From: Geodermatophilus pulveris
Lineage (GTDB): Bacteria > Actinomycetota > Actinomycetes > Mycobacteriales > Geodermatophilaceae
Assembly: GCF_900188375.1 (NCBI RefSeq)
Contig: NZ_FZOO01000005.1
Location: 62,001-126,000, forward strand
Reading direction: 5' to 3'
DNA: 64,000 nt
Shown here: positions 13,119 through 21,730 of the stretch, one piece after another
Layout of the letters: every line of letters begins with the position of its first letter
Numbering within the stretch: position 1 is the stretch's first letter
Made by a program: the position numbers and the translations under genes
Notes under the pieces: model-generated
What the model was told of the DNA's origin: nothing
Databases searched by the model: none
What the model saw: the letters and a program-made list of their open reading frames with translations, nothing else

Positions 13119-13432
13119 GCGTGTCCACGCACGTGCTGGACTCCGTCCTCGGGCGGCCGGCCGCCGGGGTCGCCGTCCGGCTGTTCGCCGGTGACGAGCT
13201 GGTCGGCGAGGGGGTCACCGACGCCGACGGCCGCTGCCGGCCGGCCGAGGGCCCGACCGCGCCCGGCCCGCACCGGCTGGTGTTCGCCACCGGGCCGTGG
13301 TTCGCGGGGCAGGGCCGGGACGCGTTCTGGCCGGAGGTGGTGCTCACCTTCGACGTCCGGGACCCCGCCGGGCACCACCACGTGCCACTGCTGCTGGCCC
13401 CGTTCGGGTACTCCACGTACCGGGGCAGCTAG
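13115..13432 (+). CDS. uraH: 5-hydroxyisourate hydrolase (transthyretin-like)
   Basis: 105 residues, the normal size. Diagnostic features: STHVLD at the N-terminus (catalytic His6), the conserved GVAVRLF strand, HHHVPLLLAPFGYSTYRGS and the terminal YRGS tetrapeptide that separates HIU hydrolases from transthyretin. It hydrolyses 5-hydroxyisourate, the unstable uricase product, to OHCU for UraD. It overlaps uraD by four bases (ATGA) and is 57 bases upstream of uricase. Confidence 0.95.
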   Translation: MSVSTHVLDSVLGRPAAGVAVRLFAGDELVGEGVTDADGRCRPAEGPTAPGPHRLVFATGPWFAGQGRDAFWPEVVLTFDVRDPAGHHHVPLLLAPFGYSTYRGS

Positions 13433-13441
13433 GCGCGCCGT

Positions 13442-13455
13442 GTTCCACGTGCAAC
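13442..13455. promoter_or_regulatory. E-box-like palindrome upstream of uricase
   Basis: GTTCCACGTGCAAC has a CACGTG core with GTT/AAC flanks in dyad symmetry (one mismatched pair). It lies in the 57-base gap between uraH and uox, 35 bases before the uox start. It may bind a purine-responsive repressor or activator; no regulator gene is adjacent. Confidence 0.35.
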
Positions 13456-13489
13456 ACGACCACGACCACGGTGCGGCAGGCTGCGGGGC

Positions 13490-14392
13490 ATGGTGATCCG
13501 GCTCGGGGCCAACCAGTACGGCAAGGCGGAGGTCCGCGTGGTCGCCGTCGACCGCAGCGGCCCGCAGCACTCGCTGGTCGACCTCACCGTCAGCAGCAGC
13601 CTGCGCGGGGACTTCGCCGCCGCGCACACCGACGGCGACAACGCGCACGTGCTGGCCACCGACACGCAGAAGAACACCGTGCTCGCCTTCGCCCGGGACG
13701 GGGTCGGCCCGCCGGAGGCGTTCGGGCTGCGGCTGGCCCGCCACCTCGCCGGCGCGTACGGCTGGATCAGCGGCGCGCGGGTCGCCGTCGACTCGCACGG
13801 GTGGGACCGGATCACCGTCGGCGGGCAACCGCACGGGCACGCCTTCCGCCGCGACGGCGGCGAGGTCCGGACGGCGGTGGTGACGGTGGACGGCGATGGA
13901 TCCGGCGCTGACGCGCACGTGCTCGCCGGGCTGCGCGACCTCGTCGTCCTCAAGACCACCGGGTCGGAGTTCTGGGGCTTCCCGCGCGACCGCTACACCA
14001 CGCTGGCCGAGACCCGGGAGCGCATCCTGGCCACCGCGGTGACCGCCCGTTGGCGCTACACCGTCACCGACCTGGACTGGGACGCCGCGTTCGGCACCGT
14101 CCGGACCGCGCTGCTGGAGACCTTCGCCGCCACCCACTCCCTCGCGCTGCAGCAGACGCTGTACGCGATGGGCGAGGCCGCGCTGGAGCGCTGCCCGGAG
14201 GTGGCCGAGGTGCGGCTGTCGATGCCGAACCGGCACCACTTCCTGGCGGACCTCTCCGCCTTCGGGCTGGACAACCCCGACGTCGTCTACGTCGCCGCGG
14301 ACCGGCCCTACGGGCTCATCGAGGGCACGGTGCTGCGCGACGACGTCCCGCCGGCCGAGGTCGCCTGGCTGGGGACGCCGGGCTTCTGCTGA
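13490..14392 (+). CDS. uox: Urate oxidase (uricase)
   Basis: 300 residues, typical of the cofactor-free T-fold uricases. Visible: NQYGKAEVR with Lys12 of the catalytic pair; VLATDTQKNT with the Thr/Asp that holds urate; LKTTGSEFWGFPRDRYTTL; and the strongly conserved MPNRHHFLADLSAFGLDNPD plus VAADRPYGLIEGTV end. It oxidises urate to 5-hydroxyisourate with O2. With uraH and uraD directly upstream it completes conversion of urate to allantoin. The ATG follows a GGGGCA-like weak ribosome site; a palindrome precedes it. No allantoinase or allantoicase is in the window. Confidence 0.95.
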   Translation: MVIRLGANQYGKAEVRVVAVDRSGPQHSLVDLTVSSSLRGDFAAAHTDGDNAHVLATDTQKNTVLAFARDGVGPPEAFGLRLARHLAGAYGWISGARVAVDSHGWDRITVGGQPHGHAFRRDGGEVRTAVVTVDGDGSGADAHVLAGLRDLVVLKTTGSEFWGFPRDRYTTLAETRERILATAVTARWRYTVTDLDWDAAFGTVRTALLETFAATHSLALQQTLYAMGEAALERCPEVAEVRLSMPNRHHFLADLSAFGLDNPDVVYVAADRPYGLIEGTVLRDDVPPAEVAWLGTPGFC

Positions 14393-14397
14393 CCGGC

Positions 14398-14901
14398 TCA
14401 GCGACCCCAGCTGTCGTCCTGCGGGGCGGCGTCGACCCGGATGCCGCCGAGCAGCAGGCCGGCGTGGATGCGCAGGTCCGCGCCGCGCTCGTCGTCGGTG
14501 TGCACGATGCCGTCGCCCTCCGCGACGTCCATCCCGCCCGGGCCGCGGCAGCTCCACCACACCCGCCAGCCGGCCGGGACGGTCACCGCCAGGCCGCCCA
14601 CCAGGCTCCGCACGGTCAGGTCGACGCCGCCGGGGACGTGCGGCACTCCGGTCAGGTCCAGCCGGGCGCCGGCGAGCACGAGGTCCAGCCGCACCCGGGA
14701 CAGGTGCGGGTTGACCGGCCGCAGGTCCCGGCCGCCGACGACGACCACCCGCCGGATGCCGGCCGTGCTCTCGTCACCCTCGTCCCGGCGCCAGGCCACC
14801 AGCCGGCCGCCGACGGCGAGCACGGCCGGCAGCGCCGACCAGCGGAGCAGCCCGGGCAGGACCCGGCGGGCGGCGGTCGGCGGGGTGCTCCGGGTCCTCA
14901 T
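14398..14901 (-). CDS. Membrane protein with LiaF/YvqF-like C-terminal domain, hypothetical
   Basis: 167 residues. A short basic N-terminus is followed by one hydrophobic segment (VLPGLLRWSALPAVLAVGG, ~14-35), then a beta-rich region with repeated short strands (LDLVLAGARLDLTGVP, GGVDLTVRSLVGGLAVTVP, GWRVWW) and a closing LRIHAGLLLGGIRV. This pattern is like the extracytoplasmic or cytoplasmic beta-helix of LiaF/YvqF-type proteins; the match is by appearance only. The ATG at 14901 is preferred to an upstream in-frame start. It converges with uox with only 5 bases between stops. Confidence 0.55.
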   Translation of the reverse strand: MRTRSTPPTAARRVLPGLLRWSALPAVLAVGGRLVAWRRDEGDESTAGIRRVVVVGGRDLRPVNPHLSRVRLDLVLAGARLDLTGVPHVPGGVDLTVRSLVGGLAVTVPAGWRVWWSCRGPGGMDVAEGDGIVHTDDERGADLRIHAGLLLGGIRVDAAPQDDSWGR

Positions 14902-14965
14902 GCGGCCAGCGTGCCTGCCGGTGGGCGCGCTGCCCAGGCCTGCGCCCCCCACCGGAGGACGCCGC

Positions 14966-16057
14966 TCATCCCCCGGTCACCAGCCGGTAGAAGCGGAAGG
15001 TGTCGTGCTCCACGGGCAGCACCTCGATCCCCGCGAACCCGGCCTCGCGTGCGTAGCGCTCCAGGGTGGCCGGGCGCATCACGGTGCCGGTGCCGGCCGA
15101 CGGGCGGGTCGAGAGCCCGTCGGGCAGGCAGCAGGTGACGCTGTAGCCGTACATCAGCCGCTCGACCGCGTCGCCGGGCGGGGCGAACCGCTCGGCGACC
15201 TTCTCGTCCACGACGAGCACGGTGCCGCCGGGGCGGACCATCCGGCGCATGGCGGCGAGCACCGCCACCGGGTCGGCGAGGTCGTGGACGCACTCGAAGG
15301 CGGCGACCAGGTCGTGGCTGCCGTCCTCCCCCGCGGCCGCAGCGTCCGCGGCGGTGAACCGCACCCGAGCGGCGACGCCGGCCTCCTCGGCGTTGCGCCG
15401 GGCCTGCTCGATGGAGGGCTCGTCGACGTCGTACCCGTCGACCCGGGCCTGTGGGTAGGCGCGGGCGATGCCGATCGAGGACCAGCCCATGCCGCAGCCG
15501 ACGTCGGCGACCCGGCCGCCGGCCCGCAGCGCGGCGTCGATCGCCGGGACGGAGGCGAGGTCCTGACCCGCCAGCGGGCCGAGGAAGTAGGCGCGGTTGC
15601 AGTCCGCCTGGGCGTCGCGGGCCTCCCCCATCTCGGCCCAGGAGAGCCCGCCGCCGGTGCGGTAGACCTCGAGCAGCCGCGGGACGTTGCGGGCGAAGAC
15701 CAGCGCGGCGTGCACGAACGGCGGCATGTAGGCGAGGTCGTCCCGGTCCACGAGGACCGCCCGGTGCGCCTCCGGCAGTGCGTAGCGCCGCTCGTCGGGG
15801 CCGGCCGCTGCGTCGTCCACGCCGAGGAAGCCGGCCACCGCCTGCTGCTCCAGCCACTCCCGCGCGTAGCGCGGTCCGGTGTCCGTGCGCGCTGCCAGCT
15901 CGGGGGCGGTCGCCGGGGCCTCGGCCAGCGCGCGGTACCAGCCCAGCTCGCTGCCCAGGTGCACCGCGGCCAGCTCCAGCCCGGCGGTGACCGCCTCCAG
16001 GAGGCGCTCGGCCAGGGCGGTGGTGGCGTCGGCGGGTGAGGTCTCGGTCGTCGTCAT
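14966..16057 (-). CDS. SAM-dependent methyltransferase with N-terminal winged-helix
   Basis: 363 residues. Residues ~15-75 form an O-methyltransferase-type dimerisation/winged helix (ELGWYRALAEAPATAPELAARTDTGPRYAREWLEQQAVAGFL). The Rossmann domain starts at motif I VADVGCGMGWSSIGIARAYP, with VDGYDVDEPSIEQARRNAEEAG as motif II and FECVHDLADPVAVLAAMRRMVRPGGTVLVVDE as motifs IV-V. This is the class I architecture often seen in small-molecule methyltransferases of actinobacteria; the substrate is unknown. It starts 72 bases after the stop of the RlmG-like gene on the same strand, so co-transcription is possible. Confidence 0.85.
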   Translation of the reverse strand: MTTTETSPADATTALAERLLEAVTAGLELAAVHLGSELGWYRALAEAPATAPELAARTDTGPRYAREWLEQQAVAGFLGVDDAAAGPDERRYALPEAHRAVLVDRDDLAYMPPFVHAALVFARNVPRLLEVYRTGGGLSWAEMGEARDAQADCNRAYFLGPLAGQDLASVPAIDAALRAGGRVADVGCGMGWSSIGIARAYPQARVDGYDVDEPSIEQARRNAEEAGVAARVRFTAADAAAAGEDGSHDLVAAFECVHDLADPVAVLAAMRRMVRPGGTVLVVDEKVAERFAPPGDAVERLMYGYSVTCCLPDGLSTRPSAGTGTVMRPATLERYAREAGFAGIEVLPVEHDTFRFYRLVTGG

Positions 16058-16128
16058 GTCCCCCGACCGTGGCCCGGTCGGGGCCGGCCGGCCAGGGCCG
16101 TCGGGCCCTCGGCCCGCACGGCCGCCGG

Positions 16129-17328
16129 TCAGGCCCCGGGGCGGGTGGAGACGGTGACGGTGTACCGGCGGTCGGACGCCGCGACCCGCGTGGGGCCGAC
16201 CAGCCGGCGCAGCGCGGCCCGGTGCGGCAGCCGGTTGTTGTAGACGCACCACAGCTCCCCGCCCGGCCGCAGCACCCGGCCCGCCGCGGCGAACAGCCGG
16301 TCGGCCGCTCCGGTCACCACGGCCGTGCCGAGGTGGAACGGCGGGTTGCAGACCACCAGGTCGATGCTCGCGTCGGGGACGGTCGACGCCGCGTCGTCCC
16401 GCACCACGCGCACCCGGCCGGCCACCCCGTTGGCCGCCGCCGTCGCCTCCGTGGAGGCCACCGCCGCCGCGGACTGGTCGGCGGCCAGCACGGCGAGCCC
16501 CGGGCGGGCGAGGGCGAGCGCGGCGGCGAGCACGCCGGTGCCGCAGCCGAGGTCCAGCGCCGTCCCGGCACCGGGGGCCGCACCGGGCAGCGCGGCCAGC
16601 AGCGCGCGGGTCCCGCCGTCGACCCTGCTGCCGGCGAACGCCGCGCCGTGCGCGCAGACCGTGAGCCCCAGCTCGGGGTGCTCCTGCCGGCGGGGGAACG
16701 ACGGGACCACCCCGGCCCGGGGCCCGCGGGCGACCAGCACCCGCGACTTCTGCCGGGCCAGCGTGGCGTGCACCTCGCCGAACCCGGCGGCGAGGACGTC
16801 GTTCATCGCGTGCGTCATGTGCTTGACCCGGCCGCCCACGAGCAGCGTGCCGCCGGGCGCGACGGAGGGCGCCACCACCTCGGTGAGCTCGCGCAGCGCG
16901 TCGAGCGACCGCGGCGCCTTGGCCAGCACCAGCCGGGCGCCGTCGGCCAGCCCGGGCCCCAGCGGCCGGGAGGAGTACGTGCCGGCCAGCCCGGTGCGCC
17001 CGGCGTTGCGGGCGAGGGCGAGCTCGCCGACCAGCAGGTCCTGGTGCACCCGCACGTCGCGGGCCCCCGCCGCGACCGCGCCGAGGGTCAGCGCGCCGTG
17101 GGAGTCGTCGACGACGGCCACCTCGCCGGGACCGGCGGCGGCGAGCAGCGGGGCGGCCTCGTCGAGCAGCAGCCGGTCGGTCGCGTCGACGGCGACCAGG
17201 TCCGGCGCCTCGACGTCCGGCTCCCGCCGCAGCGCCGCGAGGACGTCCGCGACGGTGACGTGCTCGGCCGGCCCCCCGCGGGAGGCCACCGCGAGGCCGT
17301 GGGAGGTGGGCGGGAGGTCCCGGCTCAC
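16129..17328 (-). CDS. RlmG/RsmC-type rRNA (guanine-N2) methyltransferase
   Basis: 399 residues built of two Rossmann-like halves. The N-terminal half lacks a SAM-binding motif, as in RlmG/RsmC duplicated proteins; the C-terminal half has [23 protein letters not shown] and the catalytic [12 protein letters not shown] (NPPF) of amino-methyltransferases. RlmG and RsmC modify guanines in 23S and 16S rRNA; which base applies here is not decidable. The GTG start at 17328 overlaps the TGA of msrA (GTGA), giving tight coupling. Confidence 0.85.
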   Translation of the reverse strand: MSRDLPPTSHGLAVASRGGPAEHVTVADVLAALRREPDVEAPDLVAVDATDRLLLDEAAPLLAAAGPGEVAVVDDSHGALTLGAVAAGARDVRVHQDLLVGELALARNAGRTGLAGTYSSRPLGPGLADGARLVLAKAPRSLDALRELTEVVAPSVAPGGTLLVGGRVKHMTHAMNDVLAAGFGEVHATLARQKSRVLVARGPRAGVVPSFPRRQEHPELGLTVCAHGAAFAGSRVDGGTRALLAALPGAAPGAGTALDLGCGTGVLAAALALARPGLAVLAADQSAAAVASTEATAAANGVAGRVRVVRDDAASTVPDASIDLVVCNPPFHLGTAVVTGAADRLFAAAGRVLRPGGELWCVYNNRLPHRAALRRLVGPTRVAASDRRYTVTVSTRPGA

Positions 17329-17978
17329 ACGCCGGACAGGCCCACCGGGCAGGAGACGCCGGTCGAGTGGACCGGGCAGTAGCCGTCCGGCACCTTGTAC
17401 AGGTACTGCTGGTGGTAGCCCTCGGCGTAGAAGAGGTCGCCCAGCGGCGCGATCTCGGTGGTGATCTCGCCGTAGCCGGCCGCGGTCAGCCGCTGCTGGA
17501 ACGCCTCGCGGCTGGCGCGGGCGGCCCGCTCCTGCTCGAGGCCCTGCACGTAGACCGCGGAGCGGTACTGGGTGCCGACGTCGTTGCCCTGGCGCATGCC
17601 CTGCGTCGGGTCGTGGTCCTCCCAGAAGACCTTGAGCAGCTGCTCGTAGGAGGTGACCGCCGGGTCGAAGACCACGAGCACGACCTCGGTGTGCCCGGTC
17701 TGCGCGGAGCAGACCTCCTCGTAGGTCGGGTTCGGGGTGTACCCGCCGGCGTAGCCGACCGCGGTGGAGTAGACGCCCGGCTGCTCCCAGAAGACCCGCT
17801 CCACACCCCAGAAGCACCCGGCGCCGAAGACGGCGGTCTGCAGGCCCTCGGGGAACGGCGGCCGGGTGCGGTTGCCGTTGACCGCGTGCAGCTCCGGCAC
17901 GCCCGGGAGCGGGTCGGGGCGGCCGGGCAGGGCGTCCTCGCGCGACACCGGCTGGGTCTTGGTGCGGGAGAAGAACAT
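17325..17978 (-). CDS. msrA: Peptide-methionine (S)-S-oxide reductase
   Basis: 217 residues. The catalytic motif GCFWG holds Cys55, followed by [27 protein letters not shown], a classic MsrA run, and [22 protein letters not shown]. Two further cysteines near the C-terminus ([13 protein letters not shown]) are candidate resolving residues. The 45-residue N-terminal extension ending [12 protein letters not shown] is usual for actinobacterial MsrA. It repairs oxidised methionine. It precedes the rRNA methyltransferase gene with a four-base overlap. Start ATG is 8 bases downstream of a TAA that would end a shifted DUF2798 frame. Confidence 0.95.
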   Translation of the reverse strand: MFFSRTKTQPVSREDALPGRPDPLPGVPELHAVNGNRTRPPFPEGLQTAVFGAGCFWGVERVFWEQPGVYSTAVGYAGGYTPNPTYEEVCSAQTGHTEVVLVVFDPAVTSYEQLLKVFWEDHDPTQGMRQGNDVGTQYRSAVYVQGLEQERAARASREAFQQRLTAAGYGEITTEIAPLGDLFYAEGYHQQYLYKVPDGYCPVHSTGVSCPVGLSGV

Positions 17979-17987
17979 GCCCCGAGG

Positions 17988-18265
17988 TTAGGCCCGCCGC
18001 GCAACCGGCCGGGGGCCGGACCGGCCGCGGGGGTGAGGACCAGGCGGGCGACCAGGCGGCGGACGAGCGGGGCGACGACCAGCACCGTCGGGAAGGCGAC
18101 CACCCACGAGGACAGGAACGCCGCCGCCCACGCGTCCGCGGTGGACCCGTCGGTGCCGAGGCCGCGCAGCGTGCTGATCCCGGACACGATCACCGTCATC
18201 AGCCCGGACAGCAGCAGCCCGGACAGCAGCGGTGCCCATCGCGCCGGCAGCCGCCGGGCGGTCAC
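17988..18265 (-). pseudogene. DUF2798-type small membrane protein, frameshifted at the C-terminus
   Basis: GTG at 18265 (overlapping the SDR remnant TGA as GTGA) starts MTARRLPARWAPLLSGLLLSGLMTVIVSGISTLR..., with two transmembrane helices (~12-32 and ~48-68) and the AFPTVLVVAPLVRRLVARLV end typical of DUF2798. The original stop is not in frame: the frame runs on through msrA to 17486. A one-base shift in the C-rich stretch just after RRLVARLV brings the TAA at 17988 into frame, giving the usual ~90-residue size. Either a recent indel or a sequence error. The core fold may still be made. Confidence 0.55.
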
Positions 18266-19016
18266 AGGCTCGTCCAGCCGCCGTCGACGACCAGCTCGGC
18301 CCCGAGCAGGTAGCGCGAGTCGTCGCCGGGTCCGCGAAGCGGCCCAGGGGGACGGTGCCGGCGGTCCGCCCGGTCATCGCGGCGAGCTGCTCGTCCGGCA
18401 GTCCGAACTTGCCGCGGAGGGGCGTGTCCACCGGGCCGGGCGCGACCGCGTTGACCCGGACCCCGGCGTCCTTGAGCTCGGCGGCCAGGCTGCGGGCCAG
18501 GGAGCGGACGGCGGCCTTGGTGGCGGAGTAGACGCTCATCCCCGCCCCGCCGAGCACGTCCAGGCAGCTGGTGTCCAGCACCACCGAGGCACCGGGGCGC
18601 AGCAGGGGGGCGAGCCGCTGGACGGTGGAGGAGGTGCCGCGCACGTTGATCGCGACCTCGTCGTCGAACCGCTCCGGGGTGACCTCGCCCATGGGCGCGG
18701 CGTAGGTGACCCCGGCGTTGGCGAACAGCACGTCCAGGCCGCCGAGCTGGGTGCGCACCCGCTCGGCCAGCCGGTCGAGGTCCTCGACCCGCCGCACGTC
18801 CACCGGCTCGGTGGCGACCCCGGCGCCCGCGCGGCTCGCGCCGTCCCCGGGCAGTGGGTCGCCGTCCAGGGCGGCAGCCGCCGCGGACAGCCGGTCGGGG
18901 TCCACGCCGGTGATGAGCACCCGCGCGCCGTCGGCGCGCAGCCGGCGGGCGATGGCCCACCCGATCCCGCTGCTGCCCCCGGTGACCACCGCGGTCCTGC
19001 CGGCCAGTCCTGGCAT
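18262..19016 (-). pseudogene. SDR family oxidoreductase, frameshifted near the C-terminus
   Basis: ATG at 19016 opens a normal short-chain dehydrogenase: TGGSSGIG cofactor motif near residue 12, NAG (LDVLFANAGVTYAAP), catalytic Ser and YSATK (Tyr-x-x-x-Lys), VNAVAPGPVDTPL. After VPLGRFADP the frame breaks; the correct end [20 protein letters not shown] is found in the next frame and stops at 18262. About 12-15 residues usually present between these parts are also missing, so a single deletion not divisible by three, rather than a base-call error, is the simplest cause. Two TetR-type operators lie upstream and the TetR gene is divergent. Confidence 0.75.
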
Positions 19017-19041
19017 GGCTCCTCCTGCTCCTGCGACATTC

Positions 19042-19061
19042 TTGGACCGATCGTTCCAAGT
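19042..19061. promoter_or_regulatory. TetR-type operator 1
   Basis: CTTGGACCGATCGTTCCAAG is a 20-bp near-perfect palindrome around CGATCG, 25 bases upstream of the SDR start at 19016. It is the reverse complement of the second site nearby except for the last bases. Confidence 0.7.
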
Positions 19062-19082
19062 AGCCGGGACCCCAGCACGGTG

Positions 19083-19100
19083 TTGGAACGATCGGTCAAG
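19083..19100. promoter_or_regulatory. TetR-type operator 2
   Basis: TTGGAACGATCGGTCAAG repeats operator 1 in the other orientation, about 40 bases away and 46 bases before the TetR start. Two sites of the same sequence between divergent genes strongly suggest autoregulation plus control of the SDR gene. Confidence 0.7.
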
Positions 19101-19146
19101 CCGGCGGGTAGACTCCGGCGGCACGTGGCCGAGGGCGGGAGGTGCG

Positions 19147-19743
19147 GTGACCGGGCGCAAGCAGTTCGCGGTCGACGACGCCCTGGACGCGGCGGTGCGC
19201 GTCTTCTGGGAGCGCGGGTACGACGGGGCCACGGTGGCGCACCTGCTCGAGGGCACCGGGCTCGGCCGCGGCAGCCTGTACGCCACGTTCGGTGACAAGG
19301 AGGAGCTGTTCCTCGCCTGCCTGGACCGCTACGCCACCACCGTCGCCGCGCGGCTGCTGGCCGCCCTGCGCAGCCACCCGGGTGACCCGCGGGCCGCGGT
19401 CGGGGCCATGTACACGGCGATCCTGGCGCGGATGCAGGACCCGGGGTGCCCGAGCGGTTGCCTCGTGACGTTGAGCGCCGGCGAGTGCGCGACCCTCCCA
19501 CAGCGGGCCCGGGAGGTCGTGCAGCAGCTGATCGCCGGCCAGGTCCGCGAGGTGCGCGGCGTGCTGGCGGAGGGCGCCTCCTGCGGCGTCGTCCCGCACG
19601 GCGGCGACCCCGACGCCCTGGCCGAGTACCTGGTCGGCACCGCCCAGACCCTCGCCCTGCTGCACCGCGCCGGCACCGACGTGCCGACGCTGCGGGGCAT
19701 CGCCGACACCGCCCTGCACGTCCTGCACCCGGAGGTCCCGTGA
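19147..19743 (+). CDS. TetR family transcriptional regulator
   Basis: 198 residues. N-terminal helix-turn-helix: ALDAAVRVFWERGYDGATVAHLLEGTGLGRGSLYATFGDKEELFLACLDRYA, the form seen in AcrR/YcdC-like regulators of oxidoreductases. The C-terminal half has several cysteines (DPGCPSGCLV, AGECAT, ASCGVV), a pattern found in TetR proteins of this group and possibly redox- or electrophile-sensitive (inference). GTG start behind GGGAGGTGCG. Its TGA overlaps the GTG of the next gene (GTGA), so regulator and NADP-dependent oxidoreductase form an operon; two operators lie just upstream. Confidence 0.9.
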   Translation: MTGRKQFAVDDALDAAVRVFWERGYDGATVAHLLEGTGLGRGSLYATFGDKEELFLACLDRYATTVAARLLAALRSHPGDPRAAVGAMYTAILARMQDPGCPSGCLVTLSAGECATLPQRAREVVQQLIAGQVREVRGVLAEGASCGVVPHGGDPDALAEYLVGTAQTLALLHRAGTDVPTLRGIADTALHVLHPEVP

Positions 19744-20756
19744 CGACGACGACGCGCGAGTGGCACCTGGCGGCCCGGCCGCAGGGCGAGCCCACCCCTG
19801 CGGACTTCCGGCTGGTCGAGGTGCCCGTCCCCGAGCCGGCCGACGGGCAGGTCGTCGTCCGGAACGTGGTCGTGTCCGTCGACCCGTACATGCGCGGGCG
19901 GATGCGGTCGACGCCGTCCTACGCGCCGCCGTGGCAGGTCGGCGAGGTGATGAAGGGCGGCGCCGTCGGCCGGGTGGTCGCCTCGCGCGCCCCTGAGCTG
20001 CCCGAGGGCTCGCTGGTGCTCACCGACGCCGCCTGGCGGGAGACCGCCGTCGTGGCCGCCGCGGCGGCCACCCGGCTCCCCGCGGCCGGCGACGTCGCGC
20101 CGTCCTGGTACCTGGGCGTGCTCGGCATGCCGGGGCTGACCGCCTACGCCGGGCTGTTCCGGGTCGGCGCGTTCCGCGCGGGGGACGACGTGTTCGTCTC
20201 CGGGGCCGCCGGCGCGGTGGGCAGCCTGGTCGGACAGTTCGCCCGGCTGCGCGGCGCGGGCCGGGTGGTGGGCAGCGCCGGGTCGGCGGAGAAGGTGGCC
20301 TGGCTGCGGGAGCTCGGCTTCACCGCTGCCTTCAGCCACCGGGACGGCGTGGCGCGGGGCCTGGCCGCGGCGGCGCCCGAGGGCATCGACCTGTTCTTCG
20401 ACAACGTCGGTGGCGAGCACCTGGAGGCCGCGGTCGGGGCGCTGCGGGTGCACGGGCGGGCGGCGCTGTGCGGGTCGATCTCCGGCTACAACGCCGTCGA
20501 GCCGCCGCCGGGGCCGCGCAACCTGGGCCTCATGGTCGGCAAGCGGCTCACGCTGCGCGGCTTCCTGGTCAGCGACCACGCCGACCTCCGCCCGGAGTTC
20601 ACCGAGACGGTGACCGGCTGGCTGCGCGCCGGCGACCTCGTCGTCCGGGAGACCGTGTACGAGGGCATCGAGCAGGCCGTGCCCGCCTTCCTGGACCTGC
20701 TGCGCGGCGGCAACGTCGGGAAGATGGTCGTCCGCCTGGCCCCGGACCCCGACTGA
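19740..20756 (+). CDS. NADP-dependent MDR-family oxidoreductase (zinc-free alkenal/quinone reductase type)
   Basis: 338 residues. Begins with the PTGR/leukotriene-B4-dehydrogenase pattern: WHLAARPQGEPTPADFRLVEVPVPEPADGQVVVRNVVVSVDPYMRGRM. The cofactor domain has VSGAAGAVGSLVGQFARLRGAGRVVGSAGSAEKV, and FDNVGGEHLEAAV and GRAALCGSISGYN are typical. No structural or catalytic zinc ligands are present. Such enzymes reduce alpha,beta-unsaturated carbonyls or quinones with NADPH. Coupled to the TetR gene upstream, so the inducer may be an electrophile or quinone. Confidence 0.9.
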   Translation: MTTTTREWHLAARPQGEPTPADFRLVEVPVPEPADGQVVVRNVVVSVDPYMRGRMRSTPSYAPPWQVGEVMKGGAVGRVVASRAPELPEGSLVLTDAAWRETAVVAAAAATRLPAAGDVAPSWYLGVLGMPGLTAYAGLFRVGAFRAGDDVFVSGAAGAVGSLVGQFARLRGAGRVVGSAGSAEKVAWLRELGFTAAFSHRDGVARGLAAAAPEGIDLFFDNVGGEHLEAAVGALRVHGRAALCGSISGYNAVEPPPGPRNLGLMVGKRLTLRGFLVSDHADLRPEFTETVTGWLRAGDLVVRETVYEGIEQAVPAFLDLLRGGNVGKMVVRLAPDPD

Positions 20757-20790
20757 CGCCGCCCCGCGGCGCCGGGGAGGATGGCCGACC

Positions 20791-20994
20791 ATGTGGCTCC
20801 TCCTCACCAGCCGGCTGCGCACCTGGCTGCTGCTCACCGTCGTCGTCCCCCTGGCCACCGGCCTGCTGCGCCGCGCGGGGCAGGCGCTGGAGCGGCGCAC
20901 CGGCGCCACGCCGGTGACCCGCGCGCTGTACAAGGCCGGTGACCTCGGCGACCGCGCCCGCACGACGCTCCGTGGCGGGCGCCGGCGCCGGTGA
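20791..20994 (+). CDS. Small single-pass membrane protein, hypothetical
   Basis: 67 residues: a hydrophobic N-terminal segment (MWLLLTSRLRTWLLLTVVVPLATGLL) followed by a basic, amphipathic tail ending RTTLRGGRRRR. Upstream GGGGAGGATGG gives a plausible ribosome site. Its TGA overlaps the GTG of the alpha/beta hydrolase gene (GTGA at 20991-20994), supporting real translation and a two-gene unit. Similar short proteins are common in actinobacteria; no function is known. Confidence 0.65.
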   Translation: MWLLLTSRLRTWLLLTVVVPLATGLLRRAGQALERRTGATPVTRALYKAGDLGDRARTTLRGGRRRR

Positions 20995-21683
20995 CGGCCG
21001 CAGGGCCCCGGCCGGCGCTGGAGTACCGCCCGGCCCCGGGCGGGACCCGGGCGCTGGCCGTCTTCTGCCACGGCGGCACGGTGGCCAGCGTGGAGCCGCC
21101 CAAGGACCGGGCGCTGTCACTGCTGCGGATGCGCGCCATCGAGCAGTTCGTGCACGCCGCGGCCGCCGACCGGGGGGTGGGCACCGGCCTGCTGCGCTAC
21201 CGGGTGGCCGGGTGGAACGGCGCCGCGGCCGACGCGCACGCCGACGTGCGGTGGGTGCTGGAGGAGCTGCGGGCCCGCCACGGGGCAGACGTCCCGGTGG
21301 TGCTGGTCGGGCACTCGATGGGCGGGCGCGCGGTGCTGCGCGCCGCCGACGACGCCTCGGTGCGCGCGGTCTGCGCGCTGGCGCCGTGGACGCCGCCGGG
21401 CGAGCCGGTCGGGCACCTGCGCGGGCAGACCGTCGCGGTGCTGCACGGCCGCGGCGACCGCTGGGTGCCGGCGGCCCTGTCCGCGGACTACGCCGACCGG
21501 GCGCAGCAGGCCGGCGCGCGCATCGCCCGGTTCACCATCGCCGGCGGGCACGGCATGGTGCGGCGGGCGCCGGTGTGGCACGCCTTCGTCCGGGACGTCG
21601 TCCTGGCCGGCGCCGGGCTGGCGCCGTGGCGGGCCGACCTGCGCCGCGCCCTGGCCGAGAGCGCGCTCGCCGTCCCGCTGTAG
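20991..21683 (+). CDS. Alpha/beta hydrolase (dienelactone hydrolase/lipase-like)
   Basis: 230 residues. Strand-turn elements ALAVFCHGGTVAS (oxyanion side) and VVLVGHSMGGRAVLRAA (nucleophile elbow GHSMGG) are clear; the Asp is probably in VLHGRGDRWVPAAL and the His in TIAGGHGMVRRAP. The catalytic triad thus looks complete. No signal peptide. Substrate unknown. Coupled to the small membrane protein upstream. Confidence 0.85.
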   Translation: MTAAGPRPALEYRPAPGGTRALAVFCHGGTVASVEPPKDRALSLLRMRAIEQFVHAAAADRGVGTGLLRYRVAGWNGAAADAHADVRWVLEELRARHGADVPVVLVGHSMGGRAVLRAADDASVRAVCALAPWTPPGEPVGHLRGQTVAVLHGRGDRWVPAALSADYADRAQQAGARIARFTIAGGHGMVRRAPVWHAFVRDVVLAGAGLAPWRADLRRALAESALAVPL

Positions 21684-21730
21684 GACCCCTGCACCGTCGT
21701 GACGATGGCCGACCGGGGGCGGAGCGGGAC

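Noticed and set aside
17486..17990. Extension of the DUF2798 frame through the whole msrA gene
   Set aside because: The extra 165 residues have no family features and would overlap msrA completely; a one-base shift brings a TAA at the expected end.
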